Assembly (NCBI RefSeq): GCF_002149015.1
Contig: NZ_NGFO01000011.1
Span: 62,001 to 126,000 of the forward strand
DNA length: 64,000 bases
DNA from: Gordonia lacunae
GTDB lineage: Bacteria; Actinomycetota; Actinomycetes; Mycobacteriales; Mycobacteriaceae
Direction of reading: 5' to 3'
Part shown: in pieces, positions 35,307 to 46,080 of the stretch
How the letters are laid out: each line of letters starts with the position of its first letter
How positions within the stretch are numbered: position 1 is the first letter of the stretch
Translations under genes and position numbers: made by a program
The notes under the pieces: model-generated
What the model was told of the DNA's origin: nothing
Seen by the model: only the letters and a program-made list of their open reading frames with translations
Database searches by the model: none

Positions 35307-35338
35307 GGTGTGACCAGCCCTTTTGGACGTGTGACCAA

Positions 35339-35959
35339 GTGCTCACCGCAGAGCGGACCCTCACCAGAGCCGACCTCCGGCCCGCCACCGCACTCCTGGC
35401 CCGGGCGCTCGAGGAAATCCCGCTGTACCGGTGGGTATTGGGTGAGCACATCACCGACCCGACGCTGTGTGAATGGCTGGCCGAGATATTGGTGCGGCCC
35501 TACCTCGACTCCGGATATGTGATCGGATCCCACCAGAACGAACATCTCGCGGGAATTCTGATCTGGCATCCGCACGATGTCGACCTGTCGCCCGAGGGTG
35601 AGCCGCCGCTCGTTCCGGCCGATTTCGTCCGGGCCGCGACCATTCCCGGACTCCGTGAGCGACTGATCAGATTCCTCACCAGCCCGCAGCTGCCGTCCCC
35701 GGCACCAGACGCCGTCGACGTCCGCATCGCCGCGGTGCTCCCCGAAGCGCGCGGTGCCGATGCACTCACCGGCATGATGCGCGAAGTGGAACGGTTCTGT
35801 GTCTCCGCCGTCCGCCCGTACTACGCCTGGACCGGTTCCGAACGGCTGCGGGACTGGTTCGTCCACGAATGGGGGGCAGCCCCGTTCGCGACGGAGCGGC
35901 GGGACGGTCTCGATCTGTACGGCGTCGTGTCCGAACGTCCACCACGGCTTCGGGTCTGA
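35339..35959 (+). CDS. GNAT-like protein of unknown function
   Basis: A 206-residue cytosolic protein. The layout is that of a GNAT N-acetyltransferase: an N-terminal helix pair (LRPATALLARALEE), a strand with GYVIGSHQNEHLAGILIWHP, a long helix and a final strand (DGLDLYGVVSERP). The acetyl-CoA pyrophosphate loop (Q/RxxGxG/A) is not clearly conserved, so catalytic activity is doubtful. GTG 35339 is the likely start; no strong ribosome site is visible. It is convergent with the next gene, 25 bp apart. Substrate unknown. Confidence 0.65.
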   Translation: MLTAERTLTRADLRPATALLARALEEIPLYRWVLGEHITDPTLCEWLAEILVRPYLDSGYVIGSHQNEHLAGILIWHPHDVDLSPEGEPPLVPADFVRAATIPGLRERLIRFLTSPQLPSPAPDAVDVRIAAVLPEARGADALTGMMREVERFCVSAVRPYYAWTGSERLRDWFVHEWGAAPFATERRDGLDLYGVVSERPPRLRV

Positions 35960-35984
35960 CGTCCCGGGGCGTGGCGGTGTGGAC

Positions 35985-36854
35985 TCAGCGGCGCAGGAGT
36001 TCGACGATCGTCTGGTTGACCGCGGCGGCGCGGGCCGTCCGGGTCAGCACCTGCAGTCCCCGGAGGGTCGCGTCGCCGGAATCCCACTGCCCGGCACTGT
36101 CGCCGATCTCGACACCGCGCGCGCCCGCGAGGTCGACGATGGCCTCCACTTGCGCCGCGGTGTCGATGAGGCGGGTCGACCGGGCGTCCAGGATGTGCGG
36201 CGGCAGGGCGACCCGATGCCGTGAGGTGAGCGCGACAAGTTGCGTGCGGAGATCGGTCGGGTCCGCCGACCGTCGTCCGCCGAGCCCGCCGATGATCGTC
36301 GTCGCGTCCCGGACTGCTTGGCGCAGATCATATTCCAGGTCACCCGCGCTGGGTCCCGCGGACACGAGGTGCCCGAGGTCGAGCGCGGTGTCGTAGCGGT
36401 ACGCCGACCACGTGCACGTGATGAAGGGTGGCTCGCCGCCGTCCGCGGCGGATGCCGAGACGGTGAAGGCCGGCACGAGCGCGAGGGTGCCCGTATCGGT
36501 CGCATCGTCGACGAGCAGGACCTCGCCCGCGCCGAGAGCGGCCGATGTCGCCGCGTGGGGCGGGAGTCCCTGCGGGTCGCCGGTCGAGGGCAGCCGGACC
36601 ACGAGCCGCCGCGCGGGTCGCAGGAGCGCCAGGAGGTCGAGTACCCCGCTCATCGAACCTGTTGCGGACGAGACCCGTTCGGTCGCGGGACCGGGGGCCG
36701 CCGGCCACTGCACGACGTGGCGATCGGCCGATTCCGCGAGTGCCTCGATCACGTCGTCGGGCGAGCAACGGCCGGTCAGCCAGGCGGCCGACCACGCGCC
36801 CAGTGCACACGTCGGCCACGCGACGGTCGAGGAGAGGAGGCGGCTGCGATTCAT
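35985..36854 (-). CDS. Conserved hypothetical protein (Rv1486c-type)
   Basis: A 289-residue protein that matches, by location between hemH and the nfeD/SPFH pair and by size, the conserved hypothetical Rv1486c of M. tuberculosis. The N-terminal 30 residues are weakly hydrophobic (LLSSTVAWPTCALGAWSAAWLTG), followed by a domain with TGSMSGVLDLLALLRPARRLVVRLP and a C-terminal helical part. No catalytic motif is recognised. ATG 36854 is chosen; a TTG lies one codon upstream. It is divergent from the DUF3097 gene with 141 bp between. Confidence 0.75.
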   Translation of the reverse strand: MNRSRLLSSTVAWPTCALGAWSAAWLTGRCSPDDVIEALAESADRHVVQWPAAPGPATERVSSATGSMSGVLDLLALLRPARRLVVRLPSTGDPQGLPPHAATSAALGAGEVLLVDDATDTGTLALVPAFTVSASAADGGEPPFITCTWSAYRYDTALDLGHLVSAGPSAGDLEYDLRQAVRDATTIIGGLGGRRSADPTDLRTQLVALTSRHRVALPPHILDARSTRLIDTAAQVEAIVDLAGARGVEIGDSAGQWDSGDATLRGLQVLTRTARAAAVNQTIVELLRR

Positions 36855-36995
36855 CAAGATGCCAGGGTACCGCCGCGGCCGACGGCCGGGTCGGGCGTGG
36901 CAACCGGGTGCGCGGAGCCGCGGGGCATACGGTGTGTGCGCCGCCCCGACCTGTCCATCGCGGCGGCGAGATGACCGACGAGAAGGTGGTGTGCG

Positions 36996-37823
36996 ATGGA
37001 TGACCGCTACGGGCGCGACGTGCTCTCTCAGCCCCGCCGGGCGAAGCCGCGTCCCGCGGAGGTCGCGGCGGAGCGGGATCTGGTCGTCGAGGACGCCGCG
37101 ACCGGATTCTGCGGCGCCGTCGTCGGACTCGAGAAGAGCTACTCCGGTGACCTCGTGCGTCTCGAGGATCGCCGGGGCCAGACCCGGGTGTTCCTGATGC
37201 ACCCCGGCGCGTTCCTGATCGACGGCCGCCCGGTGACGCTGGTGCGGCCGCGCACCAGGGGCCCGCAGAAGCCGGCCATGACCGCGTCGGGTTCGCGAGC
37301 CGCGCCCCGCGCCCGCGCGCGCACTGCCCGCGCGAGCCGGATCTTCGTCGAGGGTGTGCACGACGCAACGCTTCTCGAACGTGTGTGGGGTGACGACCTC
37401 CGTGCAGAGGGCGTCGTCGTGGTCAGCCTCGACGGTCTCGACAACCTCGACGCGGCGCTCGACGAATTCGAGCCCGCGCCTCACCGGCGAGCCGGTGTCC
37501 TGGTCGACCATCTGGTCGCCGGGTCCAAAGAGGCACATCTGACCGCCGAGGTCGGGGAGCACGTCCTCGTGTGCGGGCACCCCTACATCGACGTCTGGGA
37601 GGCCGTGAAGCCCGCGTCGGTGAACATCCCTGCGTGGCCGCGGATTCCGCGGGGCACCGATTGGAAGACGGGGGTGTGCGCCGAACTCGGCTGGGGGGAG
37701 CCGCGCGACGGTTGGCGCCGGGTGCTGAGCGGCGTGAGCAGTTTCCGCGACCTCGAGGTCGATCTCCTGCGTTCGGTGGAAGAACTCATCGACTTCGTGA
37801 CCGCGGCCGAAGAGGCCCGGTGA
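36996..37823 (+). CDS. DUF3097 family protein (Toprim-like core)
   Basis: A 275-residue actinobacterial protein of unknown function. The N-terminal part (35-85) forms a small beta domain (FCGAVVGLEKSYSGDLVRLEDR); an Ala/Arg-rich linker (95-112) follows. The C-terminal domain reads IFVEGVHDATLLERVWGDDLR, VVVVSLDGLDNL and AGVLVDHLVAGSKEAHL. The order of a Glu after a strand (VEG) and a later Asp strand (LVDHL) resembles the Toprim metal site of nucleases and primases; this is my reading, not an established fact. The ATG start has AAGGTGG nearby. Confidence 0.8.
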   Translation: MDDRYGRDVLSQPRRAKPRPAEVAAERDLVVEDAATGFCGAVVGLEKSYSGDLVRLEDRRGQTRVFLMHPGAFLIDGRPVTLVRPRTRGPQKPAMTASGSRAAPRARARTARASRIFVEGVHDATLLERVWGDDLRAEGVVVVSLDGLDNLDAALDEFEPAPHRRAGVLVDHLVAGSKEAHLTAEVGEHVLVCGHPYIDVWEAVKPASVNIPAWPRIPRGTDWKTGVCAELGWGEPRDGWRRVLSGVSSFRDLEVDLLRSVEELIDFVTAAEEAR

Positions 37824-37905
37824 CCCGTCCGGCCGGACACCGTCAGGGGCCCCTCCGCGTCGCGAGCGCCGAAGGCGGGTCGGACATCTCTGGCAGACTG
37901 GACGC

Positions 37906-38334
37906 ATGAGCGCCCTGCTGTGGTTGGCGGCCGCGATCGTCCTGACGGTCGCGGAGATGTTCGGGGGCGAACTGGTCTTGCTCATGCTGGCCGGCGGTGC
38001 GCTCGCCGCGGCGGGCGTCGACTTCGTCTTCGAGCCACCGCTGTGGGTGGACGGCGTCGTCTTCGCACTCGTCTCGGTGCTGCTCCTCGTCGCGGTGCGT
38101 CCGATCGCCCGCCGGCACATGCTCAACCGCCCCGCGGTGCTGATGAACACCGAGGCCCTCGAGGGCCGGCCCGCGGTGGTGACCGAGCAGGTCGACGCCA
38201 CCGACGGACGGGTCAAGATCGACGGCGACGTGTGGTCGGCCCGCGCGATGGACCCGTCTCAGGTGCTCGAACCGGGAACCCACGTGACCGTCGTCGAGAT
38301 CGACGGCGCGACCGCGGTGGTGTGGCGCGCCTGA
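37906..38334 (+). CDS. NfeD-family membrane protein
   Basis: A 142-residue short NfeD (without the ClpP-like protease domain). Three closely spaced N-terminal membrane segments (LLWLAAAIVLTVAEMFG, LVLLMLAGGALAAAGVDFVF, VDGVVFALVSVLLLVAV) are followed by the C-terminal OB-fold (about 80-142; GRPAVVTEQVDATDGRVKI, THVTVVEIDGATAVV). It is paired with the SPFH protein 50 bp downstream, the usual NfeD-SPFH partnership in membrane microdomain organisation; it corresponds to Rv1487. Confidence 0.93.
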   Translation: MSALLWLAAAIVLTVAEMFGGELVLLMLAGGALAAAGVDFVFEPPLWVDGVVFALVSVLLLVAVRPIARRHMLNRPAVLMNTEALEGRPAVVTEQVDATDGRVKIDGDVWSARAMDPSQVLEPGTHVTVVEIDGATAVVWRA

Positions 38335-38384
38335 TCCGCAGCGGCAGTGCGGACACGTAGGAACGACAACGCAGGAAGGTGACC

Positions 38385-39608
38385 ATGGAGTACGAGATCT
38401 TCGGCCTGACCGTCCTCGTCTTGCTCGTGTTGCTCGTGGTGGTGATGCTGGTCAAGTCGGTGGCACTCATCCCGCAGGCGGAGGCGGCGGTGATCGAACG
38501 ACTGGGCCGCTACACGCGAACCGTGTCCGGGCAACTCACGCTGCTGTTGCCGTTCATCGACCGTATCCGCGCTCGCGTCGATGTCCGTGAGCGGGTGGTC
38601 TCGTTCCCGCCGCAGCCGGTCATCACCGAGGACAATCTGACCCTGTCCATCGACACCGTCGTCTACTTCCAGGTCACCAACCCCCGGGCCGCCGTGTACG
38701 AGATCGACGACTACATCGCCGGTGTCGAACAGCTGACCATCACGACACTGCGCAACGTGGTCGGCGGGATGACGCTCGAGGAGACCCTGACTTCTCGCGA
38801 TTCCATCAACGGTCAGCTGCGCGGCGTGCTCGACGAGGCGACCGGCCGCTGGGGACTCCGTGTCGCCCGCGTCGAGCTGAAATCGATCATGCCGCCGCCG
38901 TCGATCCAGGAGTCGATGGAGAAGCAGATGAAGGCCGACCGCGAGAAGCGGGCGACGATCCTCTCCGCCGAAGGCCAGCGCGAGTCGGCGATCAAGACCG
39001 CCGAGGGCAACAAACAGTCGCAGATCCTCGCCGCCGAGGGCGCCAAGCAGGCCGCGATCCTCGCGGCCGAGGCCGACCGGCAGTCACGCATCCTGCGGGC
39101 GCAGGGCGAGCGCGCCGCGTCGTACCTCAACGCACAGGGTGAGGCGAAGGCGATCGAGAAGACCTTCGCCGCGATCAAGGCGGCCAAACCGACCCCGGAG
39201 CTCCTGGCCTACCAGTATCTGCAGCAGCTGCCCGAGATGGCGAAGGGCGAGGGCAGCAAGGTGTGGGTCGTGCCCTCCGACTTCGGTTCGGCCCTCCAGG
39301 GATTCGCGAAGTCCTTCGGTGTCCAGGGGGACGACGGCGTGTTCCGGTACGAGCCCAGCGACTCGCCGCCCTCACCGATCGACGACTCGGAGACCGAGGA
39401 CTGGTTCTCGATGGCCTCGGATCCGAAGGTCGCCCAGGCGGTCGCCGAGGCCGAGGCGGTCGCCCGTACCCCGGTCGCCCCCGAGATCACCGCGCGCGCG
39501 GGACGGGCCTCGCGGCATGTACCGCCGGTCGGGACCGAGCCGGCCGAACTCGCCGATGGCGGTTGGTCCGAACCCGCGGATCCGGGCACGGCCGAGCCCA
39601 CGACCTAG
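38385..39608 (+). CDS. SPFH/stomatin-like membrane protein
   Basis: A 407-residue band-7 protein: one N-terminal membrane anchor (IFGLTVLVLLVLLVVVMLV), the SPFH domain (about 27-190; SVALIPQAEAAVIERLGRYTRT, TVVYFQVTNPRAAVYEI), then an Ala/Glu/Gln-rich coiled coil (about 185-260) and a Pro/Ser/Thr/Glu-rich tail. It likely forms oligomeric rings on the inner face of the membrane with NfeD. ATG 38385 is preferred over the GTG two codons upstream because the AGGAAGG ribosome site ends at that GTG. It corresponds to Rv1488. Sequence character changes sharply right after its stop. Confidence 0.93.
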   Translation: MEYEIFGLTVLVLLVLLVVVMLVKSVALIPQAEAAVIERLGRYTRTVSGQLTLLLPFIDRIRARVDVRERVVSFPPQPVITEDNLTLSIDTVVYFQVTNPRAAVYEIDDYIAGVEQLTITTLRNVVGGMTLEETLTSRDSINGQLRGVLDEATGRWGLRVARVELKSIMPPPSIQESMEKQMKADREKRATILSAEGQRESAIKTAEGNKQSQILAAEGAKQAAILAAEADRQSRILRAQGERAASYLNAQGEAKAIEKTFAAIKAAKPTPELLAYQYLQQLPEMAKGEGSKVWVVPSDFGSALQGFAKSFGVQGDDGVFRYEPSDSPPSPIDDSETEDWFSMASDPKVAQAVAEAEAVARTPVAPEITARAGRASRHVPPVGTEPAELADGGWSEPADPGTAEPTT

Positions 39609-39742
39609 AGGCTCGGTTCAATTGGGCGCCGAAGACGTCGAGCTAGTTCTTGTGTATACGCTGTGTCTGCCTACCGTCTCCGCGGCGAATACAGCGACCG
39701 GCAGATTTTGTAGACTCTGTTCGGCATTTCAACACGTGGTGT

Positions 39743-40366
39743 TTATCGGCGATTGCGGCCTGCAGAGGCGGAAAGGCAATCGCCAACTAAATCTAGCGTG
39801 TCGGATTCTAGGTCCCAGCCTGCGGCTCGGAGCCGCTGGCTCATAGCTTGGGGCGTGATGCCGAGGCTCCCCGCCGCTTCGACCTGAGAGAATCCTTGGC
39901 GGATTAGGGTTACGGCCTCTACTCCGGCTGCACTCCGAGTGGCGATAATGTTCGTAATCAAGCGGGCCGCCGTCTGCGCGTGGTGACACCAACGGATGTC
40001 AGGTCCGTGGACGCAGAGCGGAATTCTTTGACGCTTCGCGGCCTCGACTGCAGTTCGTGCCGATGCAAAAGCTGGCCCACGGCATGCTCTGGTGGAAGAA
40101 GGGAGGGGCAATTCTACCGGTCCGACACCAATTCCCACGCTCCAGTGGCCATCGGAACAGATTTCGACCGCCAAACTTGCGAGCGCCATCGGATCATCGA
40201 GAACCGCTTGAAATTCGTCTCCTGCAGTGCGTTCGAATGGCCTAACCGTCGGTACGCTGCTATCTAGGGTGCTAATGAGTTCGTCCACCCGGTCAGGGGC
40301 GGATCGGCTGTTTTTTTGATCGGCGGTAATTACGAAATATTGTTCTTTGGAATTAGTGCTGCTCAT
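39743..40366 (-). CDS. SatD-like protein with cyclase-palm motifs and C-terminal HTH
   Basis: A 207-residue protein. The first 120 residues follow the SatD pattern: strand YFVITADQKNSR with Asp16, TAGDEFQAVLDD with GDEF at 49-52, then SVGIGVG (76-82) and a helix GPAFASARTAVEAAKR. Two acidic residues on adjacent strands plus the G-I-G-x-G strand is the layout of the palm domain of class III nucleotide cyclases and GGDEF enzymes. The C-terminus (about 157-183; GFSQVEAAGSLGITPQAMSQRLRA) is a helix-turn-helix. The ATG shares one base with the stop of the upstream DUF5706 gene (TAATG). GC is lower than in the flanks. I infer a nucleotide-second-messenger synthase or a regulator derived from one; not demonstrated. 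Confidence 0.65.
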   Translation of the reverse strand: MSSTNSKEQYFVITADQKNSRSAPDRVDELISTLDSSVPTVRPFERTAGDEFQAVLDDPMALASLAVEICSDGHWSVGIGVGPVELPLPSSTRACRGPAFASARTAVEAAKRQRIPLCVHGPDIRWCHHAQTAARLITNIIATRSAAGVEAVTLIRQGFSQVEAAGSLGITPQAMSQRLRAAGWDLESDTLDLVGDCLSASAGRNRR

Positions 40367-40899
40367 TATGGTTTTTTGGCGTCCGTAAAGTGGTCGGCGA
40401 GCATGAATATCAAGCATGGGATGCCAATCAAAACTAATCCGACCACGAATAGGTTAATTGACCATTGTACCCGCTTGTGCTTTCTCCAGCAGATGTCACT
40501 CATTTCTTTCAGTTGATTAACAAGAGGTATTAGTATATCGGAACTAAGTAAATGGCCCCGGATTTCAGCACGGGTTTGGGCGGTGAGATGGCCAAAAAAG
40601 ATGAAATGTCCCTCTATCTGCGAAGACGTTCGGTGCGACTTCAAGCGTGGCCGTATTGCAAGAACACACAAATACATCGCGCAAGCGATCGATGCAATAC
40701 CCAGCGTGAAAAGAGCGAACTGAGAATGGTTGAGTGAGTTTCTGAAAGTCGTCTGTGCAAGAATGGCGACCACTGCGGTGAGCGCTGCAGTTTCGAGAGT
40801 TAGTACGAAAGAAGCCTTCTGGTCGACCTTCCCGGTCCAATCCAATAGCGCTGCGTGGATGCGCCACGCTCTCTGCTCGGCCTCGTCTGCGTTGGACAA
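40366..40899 (-). CDS. DUF5706/Pycsar-effector-like membrane protein
   Basis: A 177-residue protein with the architecture of DUF5706 (PycTM) effectors. The amphipathic N-terminus reads RIHAALLDWTGKVDQKASFVLTLE, with two membrane helices (about 30-52 and 58-82, ending in the family AIRPR). A soluble loop carries HFIFFGHLTAQTRAE, and the third helix is INLFVVGLVLIGIPCLIFML. In Pycsar defence such proteins bind a cyclic pyrimidine nucleotide and disrupt the membrane. The start is TTG behind GAGGTG. It follows the TVP38 gene by 30 bp in the same direction and is coupled to the SatD-like gene by TAATG. Base composition is strikingly AT-rich, a sign of transfer. Confidence 0.72.
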   Translation of the reverse strand: MSNADEAEQRAWRIHAALLDWTGKVDQKASFVLTLETAALTAVVAILAQTTFRNSLNHSQFALFTLGIASIACAMYLCVLAIRPRLKSHRTSSQIEGHFIFFGHLTAQTRAEIRGHLLSSDILIPLVNQLKEMSDICWRKHKRVQWSINLFVVGLVLIGIPCLIFMLADHFTDAKKP

Positions 40900-40929
40900 T
40901 ATTCACCTCGGTGCTCTGAAGGCGGTCGA

Positions 40930-41703
40930 CTATCGGTTGATTATGCGCGACACGGGTAGGCGTGAGTCCAGGACCAGGCCCGCGATACCGATCGCGAACA
41001 AGCCGCCGGTGACCGCCAATTGAAGCGGATGTGTGTCGCCGGTCAGCGAATCGCCCAGCATCACCACGGCCGCCGTGCCCGGGGCCATGCCGAGGATGCT
41101 GGCCACCGCGTACGGCACCAGACGCACCGACGACAGGGCAGAGCAGTAGTTCGCCACCGAGAACGGGCAGGCCGCGATGAAGCGGAGCGACCCGACCGCC
41201 AGCCAGCCGCGGCGCTCGAGCCGGTAGTCGACGGCCCGGACCACCGGCGTCTTCAGATACGGCTGCACGCGATCCCGTCCGACTCGGCGGACCAGGGCGA
41301 AGGCGGCCACCGCCGCGATCGAGGAGGCGATCATCGCCCCCGCGAAGCCGACGAGCGGCCCGAAGAAGATGCCAGACATGACGGTGAACGTCGAACGCGG
41401 GATGGGGGCGATGGTGACGACGGCATAGGCGAGGAAGAACAACCACACGAAGGCCGGTCCCAGATCGGCGCCCCAGTCGCGCACGCTCGCGATCGAGGGC
41501 AGCGGCACGAAGTAGGAGCCGGCCAGCACGGCGGCGAGAAGCGCGACGGCGACCAGTGCCCGGCGCAGGACCCGGCGATCGAATCCCCGGCGAGCGGACG
41601 TCGAGGTCCGGCCGTCCCCGGCCGCTCCCGCGTCCGCGGTATCGGCGGCGTCGGTCCCGATCGAGTCGGCGACGTCCTCGCTGACAGTGGAAGGATCGGG
41701 CAC
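40930..41703 (-). CDS. TVP38/TMEM64 (VTT-domain) membrane protein
   Basis: A 257-residue inner-membrane protein of the SNARE-associated/VTT family: an acidic Ala-rich N-terminal tail (1-45), then about five to six hydrophobic segments with the family core FAGAMIASSIAAVAAFALVRRVGRD and RFIAACPFSVANYCSALSSV. Relatives take part in membrane lipid scrambling or undecaprenyl-phosphate recycling; the role here is not known. The GTG start lies 145 bp from mutA, divergently. It corresponds to Rv1491c. The DUF5706/SatD cassette is attached directly to its 3' side. Confidence 0.9.
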   Translation of the reverse strand: MPDPSTVSEDVADSIGTDAADTADAGAAGDGRTSTSARRGFDRRVLRRALVAVALLAAVLAGSYFVPLPSIASVRDWGADLGPAFVWLFFLAYAVVTIAPIPRSTFTVMSGIFFGPLVGFAGAMIASSIAAVAAFALVRRVGRDRVQPYLKTPVVRAVDYRLERRGWLAVGSLRFIAACPFSVANYCSALSSVRLVPYAVASILGMAPGTAAVVMLGDSLTGDTHPLQLAVTGGLFAIGIAGLVLDSRLPVSRIINR

Positions 41704-41848
41704 TCGGACACTCTACTCTGGACCGCGCGGCGGTCAGCCTGCTCGAGTGGGCCACGTCACGCCCACCTCGACGCCGGGCCGAGCGAGCGATCGGCTAGTG
41801 TCGTCTACGCGCTCATCACAGTGCATTCACGGAGGTGTGCTTCCCCAC

Positions 41849-43791
41849 ATGCCACAGCAAACTGACCAGCCCAAACCCGACCCAGAACTCGATCAGGCCT
41901 ACCAGGCGTGGTCCACGGCCGCCGCGGCCGTTCTGGCGAAGTCGCGACGTGTCGACGTCGACGAGCTGCCCGACACACCCGAGGCGCTGCTCTCGACCGA
42001 CACCGCCGACGGGCTGACCATCCGGCCGCTCTACACGCGACGCGACGAGCTCGCGGAACCCGGTGTTCCCGGTCGCTTCCCGTTCGTCCGCGGCGCCGAC
42101 CCCGCTCGTGACGTCACCACCGGGTGGCGCGTCACGGAACGGTTCGGCGACGACGCGACTGCGGCGGAGGACCTCAACGAGCTCATCCTCGAGGCGATGG
42201 CCAACGGGACGAGCGGACTCTGGCTCTCGGTGAGCAGGCCCGGTGACGGGCTCGGGGTCGCCGACCTCGCGACCGCGTTGCGCGGCGTCTACCTCGATCT
42301 GGTGCCGGTGACCCTCGACGCGGGCACCGAGGGGATCGCGGCGGCCCGCGAACTGCTCGCCCTCAAGGAACAGGCCCAGGCCGCTCCGGTCGCCGCCGCC
42401 CCGACGGCGGCCACCGTCCACTCCTTCGGTCTGTCGCCGTTGACGGCCACCTTCTCCGGCCGCCCGACCGTCGATCCGGACGAGGCGACCGCGCTCGCCG
42501 CCTCCGGGCTGCCCGTCGGCGTGCGTACGTTCCGCGTCGACGGAAGCGACTTCGCCACCGCGGGTGCCGACAACGGCCTCGAACTGGCCCTCACGGTGGC
42601 CGCCGCGGTCGCCCACCTCCGGGACCTCACCGCTGCCGGCCTCTCGGCCGAGGCGGCGCTCGGTCAGATCACCTTCGGCGTCTCGGCCGACGACGACCAG
42701 TTCGCCACGATCGCGAAGTTCCGTGCGCTGCGCAAGATCTGGGCCCGGGTGGCCGAGGTGGTCGGCGCACCCGAGGCCGGCGGCGCGCTCACCCACGGAG
42801 TGACCGACCTCTCGATGTACTCCCAACGCGACCCGTGGGTGAACATGCTCCGCAGCACCATCGCGGCGTTCGGAGCCGGTGTCGGCGGGGCCGATCAGCT
42901 CACCGTCCTGGGCTACGACGCGACCATCCCGGCGGACAAGCGCACCTCGAGCGCCGCCTTCTCCCGTCGTATCGCCCGCAACACCCAGCTGCTGCTGCTC
43001 GAGGAGTCCAACATCGGACGCGTCCTCGATCCGGCCGGCGGCTCGTGGTTCGTGGAGTCCCTCACCGACGACCTCGCGACCAACGCCTGGGCGGCGTTCA
43101 CCGAGGTCGAGGCCGCCGGCGGGTACCGTGTCGCGCTCGACACCGGATGGATCGCCGAGAAGGTCGACGCCTCGCTCGCACGCCGCGACACCGAGGTCGC
43201 ACACCGTCGCATCTCGGTCACCGGCGTCAACGAGTTCCCCAACATCGACGAGCGTGCGCTGTCGGAGACGACGGGGGCACCGGCCTCGGCGGTCACCGAT
43301 GTCGTCACCGGAACGCCGCGCCTCGCGCGGATCGGGCGCGCCTTCGAGGAGCTGCGGGATCGGTCCGACGTCGTGCTCGCCGAGCACGGGGCCAGGCCCT
43401 CGATCCTGCTGATCCCGCTGGGCAGCGTCGCCGAACACAACGGCCGCACCACCTTTGTCGCGAACTTCCTGGGAGCCGGCGGCATCACCGTCGTCAACCC
43501 GGGCCCGCTGACCGCCGACAAGATCGGCGACGCGGTGGTCGGCGCGGGCACCCCGATCGCGGTCCTCTGCGGCACCAAGGCCCGGTACGCCGAGGAGGGG
43601 CCCGCCGCACTCGCGGCCGCACGCGCGGCCGGGCTGTCGAAGGTCCTGCTCGCCGGACCGGACAAGGAATGGCCTGCGGGAGACGATCGTCCCGACGGTT
43701 CACTGCGGGTCGGCATCGATGCGGTGAGCACCCTCGGCGACCTTCTCGACCAGCTGGCCTCGACATCCCCGAAGACGGCGGGAGCAACGGC

Positions 43792-43795
<4 letters not shown>
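41849..43795 (+). CDS. mutA: Methylmalonyl-CoA mutase small subunit
   Basis: Non-catalytic subunit that pairs with MutB to interconvert succinyl-CoA and (R)-methylmalonyl-CoA, linking propionate, odd-chain fatty acid and sterol side-chain breakdown to the TCA cycle. The 648 residues follow the MutB fold but lack the cobalamin-binding DxHxxG motif. ATG 41849 is used; GGAGG is 13 bases upstream and an in-frame GTG lies four codons earlier, so the start is slightly uncertain. The stop overlaps the mutB ATG (ATGA). Confidence 0.93.

Positions 43796-46079
<2,284 letters not shown>

Positions 46080-46080
<1 letters not shown>

Larger units (their letters stand above)
34993..35338. other. AT-richer gap with a candidate small gene and a strong hairpin
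   Basis: Between hemH and the GNAT-like gene. The part 35030-35160 is clearly less GC-rich than its neighbours and contains TATAGG at 35061-35066, a possible -10 box. It then holds a 33-codon reading frame (35160-35261) and a 15-bp hairpin (35274-35306). Confidence 0.6.

Noticed and set aside
39609..39742. tRNA or attachment-site remnant next to the AT-rich cassette
   Set aside because: I searched for a T-arm and matching direct repeats at both ends of the cassette and found none I could defend.
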